Below, one piece after another: positions 57,371 to 64,000 of a stretch of DNA of 64,000 nt. A program made the position numbers and the translations under genes. The notes under the pieces were generated by a model that saw only the letters and a list, made by a program, of their open reading frames with translations, was not told the origin of the DNA and searched no databases. This DNA is from Eubacterium sp. (GTDB taxonomy: Bacteria > Bacillota > Clostridia > Lachnospirales > Lachnospiraceae): the NCBI GenBank assembly GCA_017406925.1, contig JAFQXO010000012.1, positions 1-64,000 of the forward strand, given 5' to 3'. The stretch's first letter is position 1. Each line of letters opens with the position of its first letter.

Positions 57371-58663
57371 TTATTTTACAAAAGCTGACTTTCTGCCTGA
57401 CCATTTTCCATATACTTTGTATCCTGCAGAATCTTTGTTATAAGCTCTAGCCTTGATGTATGCAATCTTTCCTCTTTTGAGTTTCGTGATCTTATACGAC
57501 TTTGTGCTAGATGTTGTCTTAGTCTTAGCTTTTTTCATGCTCTTCTTGTATGAATACTTAACTTGATAACCTTTGATGTTAGTACCCTTCTTGAATGTTA
57601 CCGTAACAGTCTTTTTCTTCTTGCTCTTTGCTGAGAATTTAGCCTTTGCTGGCTTTGGTGTGTTAACCCAGTTAGCAACTAGTTTTGTATCTTCCGTTAC
57701 TGGCATACTGAAACTATACTTATAACCATCTTTTGTATATCCGTTTAATGTCTTACCCTTCTTTGTAAGAGATACGAAAGGAGCTGTTCCTCCATCATTT
57801 ACATATCTTGTGGCTTTCTTAGCTGTGCCATCATAATATGTAACCTCATGCTGTGTTCCAGCAATAACCTGAATATCTCTAGCATAAACAGTACCTGTCA
57901 TAGCGATTTCCTTATCATAACTTACAAGAAGTGCACCAAATGCAAAGTATAGACCTAACTTAGTTGTACTGCCTTTGTCTTTTCCATTTGACCAAGCATT
58001 CCTGTTATTAGGAATCTGTATTTCAGCAGTAACATCTTGATATGTTAAATGTTCTGCACTTGCAGATGGTTGTAACTCAATAGTTCCATCTGGCGCCGCT
58101 CCCTCAATTGAAAGGAATTCAGCTGCAGGTCCACCAGGTGACTGATAGTCATAAGCTTTGAACTTAATGTGTTTAACTGCCGGACCCGTAACACCAGTCT
58201 CTTCATCTTTCATTTTAAGCGTGCTAGCCAATTTGAATTTAACTGTATATTTACGCCCAAACTCAACTGGGATACCATCATAATTACATCTCAAGCCCCA
58301 TGGGTTGTCACCAATCAGTTTGCCTGTGGCTTTGGAATACTCGCCATCCCATCCGGTATTGAATGCAAAGAAGTTAAATCCTTTTTGAATGATGTTATCT
58401 TGATCTATCCAGCCCTCTGTAGCATAATCCGTACCTTTTACTTGTCCGATAGCAATCAGTGACTGCTCCCATTCTGACAAAGCTGGATAAACAGCTGGAT
58501 CATAACATACCGAGAAACTAGTCCACTTTGAGCTATCAACGTTAGGCATAACATCAGCACCGTTTGGAGCATGTCCAGCAGCAAAGGCTACAGACTGTAG
58601 TCCAAATGTCAAAGCAATAACTAATGCCGATGCAATTAGTCTTTTAACAATTCTTTTTTTCAT
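57371..58663 (-). CDS. Secreted carbohydrate-binding-like protein with FN3-like tail
   Basis: The ATG at 58661-58663 follows GAGGAGGG, giving 430 residues with a signal peptide (about 1-28, ending near AFAAG). A beta-sandwich (about 30-270) carries TGWDGEYS, GDNPWGLRC, FGRKYTVKFKLAST and QSPGGPAAEF. It is followed by a Listeria-Bacteroides repeat-like domain (about 275-335, VTYYDGTAKK to LVANW) and a lysine-rich FN3-like tail (KAKFSAKSKKKKTVTVTF onward). No catalytic motif. Binding to the substrate of the neighbouring glucanases is inferred. Confidence 0.75.
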   Translation of the reverse strand: MKKRIVKRLIASALVIALTFGLQSVAFAAGHAPNGADVMPNVDSSKWTSFSVCYDPAVYPALSEWEQSLIAIGQVKGTDYATEGWIDQDNIIQKGFNFFAFNTGWDGEYSKATGKLIGDNPWGLRCNYDGIPVEFGRKYTVKFKLASTLKMKDEETGVTGPAVKHIKFKAYDYQSPGGPAAEFLSIEGAAPDGTIELQPSASAEHLTYQDVTAEIQIPNNRNAWSNGKDKGSTTKLGLYFAFGALLVSYDKEIAMTGTVYARDIQVIAGTQHEVTYYDGTAKKATRYVNDGGTAPFVSLTKKGKTLNGYTKDGYKYSFSMPVTEDTKLVANWVNTPKPAKAKFSAKSKKKKTVTVTFKKGTNIKGYQVKYSYKKSMKKAKTKTTSSTKSYKITKLKRGKIAYIKARAYNKDSAGYKVYGKWSGRKSAFVK

Positions 58664-58697
58664 GACTATGCCCTCCTCTTTCCGATTATTTTTATCA

Positions 58698-58725
58698 CAA
58701 GCCCAATGGGTTAACATTGGGCTTG
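58698..58725 (-). terminator. Intercistronic terminator-like hairpin
   Basis: Perfect 10-bp stem CAAGCCCAAT/ATTGGGCTTG with an eight-base loop, then TGATAAAAAT on the minus strand. It lies just after the 384-residue gene. The T-run is weak, which suits partial termination. Confidence 0.7.
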
Positions 58726-58738
58726 TAGTTCTAATTAA

Positions 58739-59893
58739 TTATTTTTTAAGTTTCTTAGTAACTGTCTTTGACCACGCGCCTGTCTTATATCCAGTTGCTG
58801 TTGCACGAACTTTAACTTTAACCTTCTTTTTCTTCTTAAACTTCTTGTTCTTAATAGTCTTTGAAGTCTTTGTTGAAGTATAAGTCTTGCTTCCAACCTT
58901 AATCTGATATTTCTTAGCATTCTTTACTTTCTTCCAAGAAACCTTAATAGTCTTCTTCTTAGGGTTCTTAACCTTAACGCCTGTTACCTTGCCTAACTTC
59001 TTAGTAGGCGTAGGTGCAGGTTTTGTTGTCTCAGGCTCACCTGTAGGCTGCTCAGTAATAGGTTGTGTAGTAGGTGCTACTGTAGGTTTAGCTGGTGTAC
59101 TTTCTGTTGGAGTAAATCTAGGATCAACACCCTGATCTACTAACTTGATGTTACTTATCGTAACCGTACCCCTATACTGGTTCTCCAATGGAGAAACTAT
59201 ATCAGATACATCATTTCCTGCATAATCAACTGAACCATCAAATGCACCTAACATAAATGATGTATTGAGCGTTTCACCTGAAACAAAGTTGGTAAAATTA
59301 AATTTATATGATTTTGTTGTACCTGTAATAACAATAATGTTTTTATCTGATCCATCATTTAGTCCTGCTTCAGCATATGGTGTCATATCGTTTCCTTCAA
59401 CAGTTGTACTAAATCCCATATAACAATACTTTTTACCAAATGTTACATTATCTACATTTGATCTTGCAGATTCTTTAGCATCAAATGTCAATTCATAAAT
59501 ATGTCCAGCCTCCATAGGGGATGTTATTTTTGCCTGAACAGACCATGGGTTAATCACATCTTCGCCATTTGGACCTTCTCCCCATTTTGCATCCCAACCT
59601 GTTCTATCGATATCGATAGCAAATCCGTTTTCTGCTTGGTCTGCATCTCTAGTGTATTCTTGATGGGCCCAGTTCTCAATTTTTGCACCTGATGGTAGTG
59701 AAACGCTGTTGATGAAGCCATAATTTCCTGGTTCACCCCATCCGTTAACTCCCTGGTGCGAGAAGCTCAACTTTGATAATTCAACGTCAGTATCAGCGTT
59801 TGCTACTCTCGAAATGTTAACTCCTACTGCTAATGCAGCAATCATTGCTACAGTAACAACAACTGCCATAGCCTTTGTAAATAATTTTTTCAT
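58739..59893 (-). CDS. Secreted binding-module protein with Thr/Pro linker
   Basis: 384 residues: signal peptide (about 1-33, cut near ANA), a beta-sandwich (about 40-255) with RTGWDAKWG, NPWSVQAKI and MEAGHIYELTFDAKES, a Thr/Pro/Glu-rich linker (about 262-298) and a lysine-rich FN3-like domain (about 300-384) that is unusually basic. The sandwich aligns by eye with those at 57371 and 61800. AAGGAGG precedes the start. Part of the proposed glucan cluster. Confidence 0.77.
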   Translation of the reverse strand: MKKLFTKAMAVVVTVAMIAALAVGVNISRVANADTDVELSKLSFSHQGVNGWGEPGNYGFINSVSLPSGAKIENWAHQEYTRDADQAENGFAIDIDRTGWDAKWGEGPNGEDVINPWSVQAKITSPMEAGHIYELTFDAKESARSNVDNVTFGKKYCYMGFSTTVEGNDMTPYAEAGLNDGSDKNIIVITGTTKSYKFNFTNFVSGETLNTSFMLGAFDGSVDYAGNDVSDIVSPLENQYRGTVTISNIKLVDQGVDPRFTPTESTPAKPTVAPTTQPITEQPTGEPETTKPAPTPTKKLGKVTGVKVKNPKKKTIKVSWKKVKNAKKYQIKVGSKTYTSTKTSKTIKNKKFKKKKKVKVKVRATATGYKTGAWSKTVTKKLKK

Positions 59894-59939
59894 TTTTTAA
59901 TCCTCCTTTTGAAAAAAATTATCCGTTTATTTGTTACTT

Positions 59940-59952
59940 AAATTATAACATA
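59940..59952 (-). promoter_or_regulatory. Extended -10 promoter box of the 58739 gene
   Basis: Minus-strand TATGTTATAATTT, a TGn-extended -10 whose complement AAATTATAACATA recurs exactly at 63304-63316 before the 61800 gene. The -35 region is weak here. Confidence 0.55.
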
Positions 59953-59976
59953 TCTTGATTAATCTAGTAGTCCTAA

Positions 59977-61629
59977 CTACTTCTTAACTTTTATTTTCTT
60001 CACATTTGACCATGCACCTTTTCCAGCGTCATTCACGGCTCTTACTCTGAAGAAATATGTCTTTTTCTTTTTAAGTTTTGTAATCTTATAAGTAGTCTTT
60101 GTCGTCGTCTTTGTTTTCGACTTCTTTGTGAACTTCTTGTTCATCGCATAGTTCACATTATATTTTTTAACTCCTATAACTGCCTTCCATGTTAAAGATA
60201 CCGCTTTCTTTTTAACATTCTTTGGTTTACCAAGACTTACTTTTCCTGGCTTTGTAGGAGTAAGCTTTACTGTTGTTGTCTCTGGAGCTTCTGTGGTCGT
60301 TTCTTTCTCGTACTTTTCTTCACTTGAGATGACATTTGCATTGTATCCCGATGGATTTCCAATGGATGAATAAATGCAACCTAAATCAGTATATAGACCT
60401 GACGCATATTCAAACATCGCCGTTCCGCCTGAGCCATCGAATTCATCCACTTCATTAGTACTGTCTATATCATATGAAAACCAACAATATCTCTCAACGT
60501 ATGGACATGCATCTAAGTAAGCAACAATATCTTGAACATACTGTTCAATCTCATGTCGTTTCTCCACCAACTCATAACTCATATCCGTTGGGTAACCTTT
60601 CATACCAAATAATCCAATTTCCGTTATCCATATAGGTTTATGATATGTACTCCACAATTTTTCAACAGCCGTCTTTATCCCATTAAAGTCCATCCTGCTT
60701 AAATAATAATGCAATGCCACAGAATCTATATTGTCATCCACTCCATCTACCCATTCTTTGCTAGCCTCAGCAAAATCCTGTCCAATAAATGACTCATAAA
60801 CAACCCAATTTCCATCCTGGTCTTTGCATCTATAATCACCATTGATGAAACGCTTAAGCCAATCAGAATTTCCAAATGGCGCTGCTGGTGCAGGGGATAC
60901 TTTTCTGAGATTTATATTTTTAATATTATTGTTCCAGAACTCTATCCCTGTCCAAAATTGCATACAAGCCTGCGAACCAATATCTGGTTCATTGTAGCCT
61001 AAAACGTAATTCGAGTTAGTAGTAAATGTTGGGAGTTTCTCAACTATGTCGTCACCGTTCCCCCAAATCATTGGCATGTGTGGAACACTGCCATCTATCG
61101 CGTTATTAAATCCTTCCATACCCCAGTTGTAATACCATGAGCAGTTAAGTTTTTCGAGTCTAACTTTGTCTCCCATGTTATCACCCATAGCTAGTCCCTT
61201 CTTTGAGACATAAATGGTTCTAGGTTCTGAAGTGATAGTTGTTCCGTCCTTAGTCGCCTTCACTGTGATCGTATGCTTCTGAACTTTCGTTGAGTAAACT
61301 TCAGTCTTAGGCGAATCACTAGAGGTAAAAGTTTTTACACTGTCACCTGTCTGTCTGGTTTCACCAATGTCAGTCTTGACGATATTTCCATCTCTCCAAT
61401 AGAAGGAATTTCCGTCCATCAAAACTTCATAAGAATAACCGTCCATAGAATTGTTGAACTCCACAGGAATATAACCTGCAGGAACAAGTTGACCTTCTGC
61501 TGGTACGGTTACTGCATTAGTTTTCCATTCACTCACCTCATCAGCCTTTGCTTCTTTGGTAAATACAATGCCACTCATAACAAGTGAAACTGCTAGTGAT
61601 AATACTAATAATTTTTTAATTATTTTCAT
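59977..61629 (-). CDS. Secreted GH128-like putative beta-1,3-glucanase
   Basis: The ATG at 61627-61629 is nine bases after GGAG; the next ATG upstream (61635) is too close to it. The 550-residue product has a signal peptide (about 1-30), an N-terminal beta domain (about 35-140), GH128 barrel (about 145-415) with E214 in LGYNEPD and E337 in IWITEIG, a Thr-rich linker and a lysine-rich FN3-like tail (about 465-550). Landmarks CSWYYNWG and ERYCWFSY match the paralogues. Confidence 0.85.
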   Translation of the reverse strand: MKIIKKLLVLSLAVSLVMSGIVFTKEAKADEVSEWKTNAVTVPAEGQLVPAGYIPVEFNNSMDGYSYEVLMDGNSFYWRDGNIVKTDIGETRQTGDSVKTFTSSDSPKTEVYSTKVQKHTITVKATKDGTTITSEPRTIYVSKKGLAMGDNMGDKVRLEKLNCSWYYNWGMEGFNNAIDGSVPHMPMIWGNGDDIVEKLPTFTTNSNYVLGYNEPDIGSQACMQFWTGIEFWNNNIKNINLRKVSPAPAAPFGNSDWLKRFINGDYRCKDQDGNWVVYESFIGQDFAEASKEWVDGVDDNIDSVALHYYLSRMDFNGIKTAVEKLWSTYHKPIWITEIGLFGMKGYPTDMSYELVEKRHEIEQYVQDIVAYLDACPYVERYCWFSYDIDSTNEVDEFDGSGGTAMFEYASGLYTDLGCIYSSIGNPSGYNANVISSEEKYEKETTTEAPETTTVKLTPTKPGKVSLGKPKNVKKKAVSLTWKAVIGVKKYNVNYAMNKKFTKKSKTKTTTKTTYKITKLKKKKTYFFRVRAVNDAGKGAWSNVKKIKVKK

Positions 61630-61758
61630 AATCATCCGCTCCTTTATACCTCTTATACTATTGGTATAACACTTGATTTTGATATTATGATGTTGTCCCC
61701 CGTTCAATGATTTTCTAAAAAAATCATACCTCACTCAAAATAATATACCATAAAAAAA

Positions 61759-61785
61759 GGACCTTGTAAACAATTTACAAGGTCC
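61759..61785 (-). terminator. Terminator after the 61800 gene
   Basis: Perfect 12-bp stem GGACCTTGTAAA/TTTACAAGGTCC with a three-base loop and TTTTTTTA on the minus strand. Strong and conventional. Confidence 0.92.
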
Positions 61786-61799
61786 AAAAATCACTTATT

Positions 61800-63260
61800 T
61801 TATCTAGATAAGAACGTTCTAGTTGATGTCCATGCTCCGTAAACTTTATTGCCTGCAGAGTCCTTATTGTATGCTCTTGTTCTTATATAATATACTTTAT
61901 ATTTTTTCAAGCCACTTATATTTCCAGTTTTTGATGAGCCAATGTTCTTAATCTTAGCTTTCTTCATATTCTTCTTCAAAGAATACTGTGCTTCAAATCC
62001 GCTGCCTGCAGAATCCTCATCGATAGTTACTGTACACTTCTTCGACTTGCGACTCTTCGCCTCAAATACAGGTTTAGCTGGTCCCTTTGTCTTCGTCCAA
62101 CGAGGATAAAGATCAATGTCTTTTTCCATTGGCGTAGCCATATCAAATGCAGTACCGTTTTTATACTGATAACCTACCATAGTGTAGCCCTTCTTCTTCA
62201 TAGCTACCTTATCGATAGTCTCGCCTGTATTGTAATAAATCTTCTTAACCAATTTAGAGCCGTTGTAATAATTGGCCGCGAACTGGTCTTGCGCAAGAAT
62301 CTCCATGTCCTTAAGATAAATGTCACCCTTCATAGCAACTTCTTTAGGATAAGTCTTGAGGAATGCACCCATCGCAAATAGCACGCCCATCTTAGTTGTG
62401 CTTCCCTTATCCTTTCCATTAGACCACGCTGCCTTATCAGCAGGAATCTGGAATGTAGCAGAAACTTCTTTCCAGTTGAGATGATCTTTATCTGTAGAAG
62501 GTGTTAACTCAATCATACCTTGCTTAGTAGCACCTTGAGCCTCTGAGAACTCAGCCGCAGGTCCACCGCTCGATTGATAGTCATACGCTTTAAATGAAAT
62601 ATGTTTTACGTATGGTTCATATATAGGATTGTTTATATTATTTGTGTTTACTCTCAAAGTACTAGCAATCTTAAACTTAATAACATATAGGCGTCCAAAC
62701 TCACAAGGGATACCTGTCGTCTCATTTGTAAGTCCCCACTGGTTATCACCAGTCAAAGATGACACTCCTGTTATTCTACTAGTATAGTAGTTTCCATCCC
62801 AACCACTGTCTACAACGTGACATTTAAAGTCAGGGTATGAATATCCATAATCATTGAGATAATCATTTGTTATCACACTATCTGGATCCTTACTATTTAT
62901 CTTTGGAATTTCATAATTCTTATTATTGTAATCATTTATAACATCTTCATTGACAACAAATCCTTCTGTGGCATAGTCGACACCCTTTGTCTGGTATACG
63001 ATATCGCCCCAGTTATCGTACTTATAAGTTCCATCCTCATTAGTACATTTAACCTTTGTCAATGAATCTTCCCACTCAGTCATCTTAGGCCAAACTGAAT
63101 GATCGTAGCAAATCGAAAAGCTCTTCCACTTTCCAGTAGTAGGAAAAACATTCTCTCCATTTGCTGCGTGGCCTGCCGCCAATACTGGCGCACAAAGAAC
63201 TGTTGTCATAACGACAACAATTGCCATAGAAGATATGATACCTAATAATTTAGTCTTCAT
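61800..63260 (-). CDS. Secreted carbohydrate-binding-like protein with FN3-like tail
   Basis: 486 residues, a longer paralogue of the 57371 protein: signal peptide (about 1-28), beta-sandwich (about 30-335) with DSGWDGNYYT, GDNQWGLTN, CEFGRLYVIKFKIAST and QSSGGPAAEF, a Listeria-Bacteroides repeat-like domain (about 338-395) and an FN3-like tail (about 398-486). The tail is less lysine-dense than the others. No catalytic motif. Start follows GGAGGG and a good promoter. Confidence 0.77.
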   Translation of the reverse strand: MKTKLLGIISSMAIVVVMTTVLCAPVLAAGHAANGENVFPTTGKWKSFSICYDHSVWPKMTEWEDSLTKVKCTNEDGTYKYDNWGDIVYQTKGVDYATEGFVVNEDVINDYNNKNYEIPKINSKDPDSVITNDYLNDYGYSYPDFKCHVVDSGWDGNYYTSRITGVSSLTGDNQWGLTNETTGIPCEFGRLYVIKFKIASTLRVNTNNINNPIYEPYVKHISFKAYDYQSSGGPAAEFSEAQGATKQGMIELTPSTDKDHLNWKEVSATFQIPADKAAWSNGKDKGSTTKMGVLFAMGAFLKTYPKEVAMKGDIYLKDMEILAQDQFAANYYNGSKLVKKIYYNTGETIDKVAMKKKGYTMVGYQYKNGTAFDMATPMEKDIDLYPRWTKTKGPAKPVFEAKSRKSKKCTVTIDEDSAGSGFEAQYSLKKNMKKAKIKNIGSSKTGNISGLKKYKVYYIRTRAYNKDSAGNKVYGAWTSTRTFLSR

Positions 63261-63305
63261 AGTCTGCCCTCCTGTTGTATATACAGAATTCCATACTTAA
63301 CAGAA

Positions 63306-63335
63306 ATTATAACATACCTGTATTACTTAAATCAA
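63306..63335 (-). promoter_or_regulatory. Promoter of the 61800 gene
   Basis: Minus-strand TTGATT (63330-63335) and TATAAT (63306-63311), 18-bp spacer, with the TGn extension shared with the box at 59940-59952. Confidence 0.72.
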
Positions 63336-63378
63336 TTTACATCTGTGATTATATTACAGAACAAATTAGATATAAAAA

Positions 63379-63407
63379 TGACGGTCACTTTAAAAGTGAC
63401 CGCCATA
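63379..63407 (-). terminator. Terminator after the right-edge gene
   Basis: ATGACGGTCACTTT and its near-complement form a stem with a short AAA-type loop, followed on the minus strand by TTTTTAT. Confidence 0.88.
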
Positions 63408-63428
63408 TATTTTTGATATTAAGTCAGA

Positions 63429-64000
63429 TTATTTAACCTTAACTTTCTTAGCTGCTGACCAGCCTGTCCATGTTCCGCCAACGTTAGCTCTAACCTGAAC
63501 CTTAACTTTCTTCTTGCTCTTAAGCTTCTTAACTACTGCCTTAGTCTTCTTAGTAGTAACCTTCTTAGATCCAGCCTTAACCTGGTACTTTGAAGCTCCG
63601 TTCATCTTACTAAATGATACAGTAACTTTCTTCTTTCCAGCCTTAGCCTTAACGCCAGTTACCTTAGCTGCACCAAGTTTGAATCCTGTTACAGAAATAA
63701 CTGAAGCTGCATCTCCAGTAGCATCAAGTGTTGCTAGGTTGAGATGTGCGCCTTTTCCGTACTGCTTATCAAAGATAGCATAACGTGTAGCGAAATCGCC
63801 TGTCCAGTTATCGTTACCCATATCTCCTCCGATACCGAAGTAAACAGAGTTAGCTGCTACAGGTGCCTTGAAAGCTTTGTTAACCTTAATGTTCTTACCC
63901 TTCTGAAGCTTCAACCACTCGCCGTGTGCTAATGATTCGCCCTTAGCAATCTTAAGGTAAACATACTTTGTTACTCTTGTTGACTTAGCTGTAAACTGAA
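63429..64000 (-). CDS. Partial secreted binding-module protein with FN3-like tail
   Basis: The frame is open through the right edge, so the 5' part is missing. The visible portion contains FTAKSTRVTKYVYLKI, WLKLQKGKNIKVNKAFKAP and VYFGIGGDMGNDNWTGD, aligning with the sandwich of the 37905 protein (FKIKSTKIKKYVYIKV, FVAFGFGGDYGD). The last ~80 residues are a lysine-rich FN3-like domain ending in AAKKVKVK. An in-frame TTG at 63914 is not the true start because conserved sequence continues upstream. Confidence 0.8.
   Translation of the reverse strand, partial: QFTAKSTRVTKYVYLKIAKGESLAHGEWLKLQKGKNIKVNKAFKAPVAANSVYFGIGGDMGNDNWTGDFATRYAIFDKQYGKGAHLNLATLDATGDAASVISVTGFKLGAAKVTGVKAKAGKKKVTVSFSKMNGASKYQVKAGSKKVTTKKTKAVVKKLKSKKKVKVQVRANVGGTWTGWSAAKKVKVK

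Overview
The window is a low-GC, Gram-positive chromosome segment that looks like an anaerobic Lachnospiraceae-type clostridium. The evidence is a class III (anaerobic) ribonucleotide reductase, a fused 2-hydroxyacyl-CoA dehydratase activase, a GerW-type sporulation protein, AddAB instead of RecBCD, cobalamin-dependent methionine synthase with a separate activation subunit, and many secreted proteins with lysine-rich fibronectin-III-like tails. Almost every gene is on the minus strand; the 1412-residue activase at 27649 is the clear exception. I cannot name a species.

Layout: 1-361 is non-coding and holds three 21-bp direct repeats 54-55 bp apart. 362-2575 is nrdD. 2576-3038 is non-coding with a probable small structured RNA and a perfect palindrome. 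3039-6482 holds two envelope or secreted proteins. 6677-8130 is tRNA-Leu, rplT, rpmI and infC behind an L20-type attenuator. 8138-16440 is thrS, a CAP-domain secreted protein, a membrane-anchored trigger-factor-like foldase, guaB, a small membrane protein and the fakA/asp23 pair. 16583-27496 is rpmB, then a long co-directional run (metH, its activation subunit, metF, gerW, a DUF2953 protein, two unknowns, lysA-like, malQ, a rhomboid-like protein). 27649-31887 is the divergently transcribed activase. 31984-37226 is ung, a lipid kinase, hisF, hisH and a two-component system. 37409-37748 is tmRNA. 37905-42418 is a secreted module/Ltp protein, an Rpn-nuclease remnant, a second two-component system and an M18 aminopeptidase. 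42489-50526 is an S66 peptidase, addA and addB. 50575-54159 is dapA-dapB-nadE.

54286-64000 is the most distinctive region. It is a run of secreted proteins: three GH128-like putative beta-1,3-glucanases and four proteins carrying an unassigned carbohydrate-binding-like beta-sandwich, nearly all ending in the same lysine-rich FN3-like domain. I read it as an extracellular beta-glucan recognition and degradation cluster with a shared, non-LPXTG way of staying near the cell. A fifth copy of the binding module, fused to an Ltp domain, lies at 37905.

Other points worth a check: NadE lacks the glutaminase cysteine in an otherwise complete gene; infC appears to start at a rare ATC codon with a readable antiterminator/terminator pair; the repeats at 208-337 are unexplained; and a promoter-to-terminator unit of about 175 nt upstream of nrdD may be an undescribed RNA. 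Consensus promoters (TTGACA-like, 17-18 bp, TATAAT-like) were found by eye before several operons.
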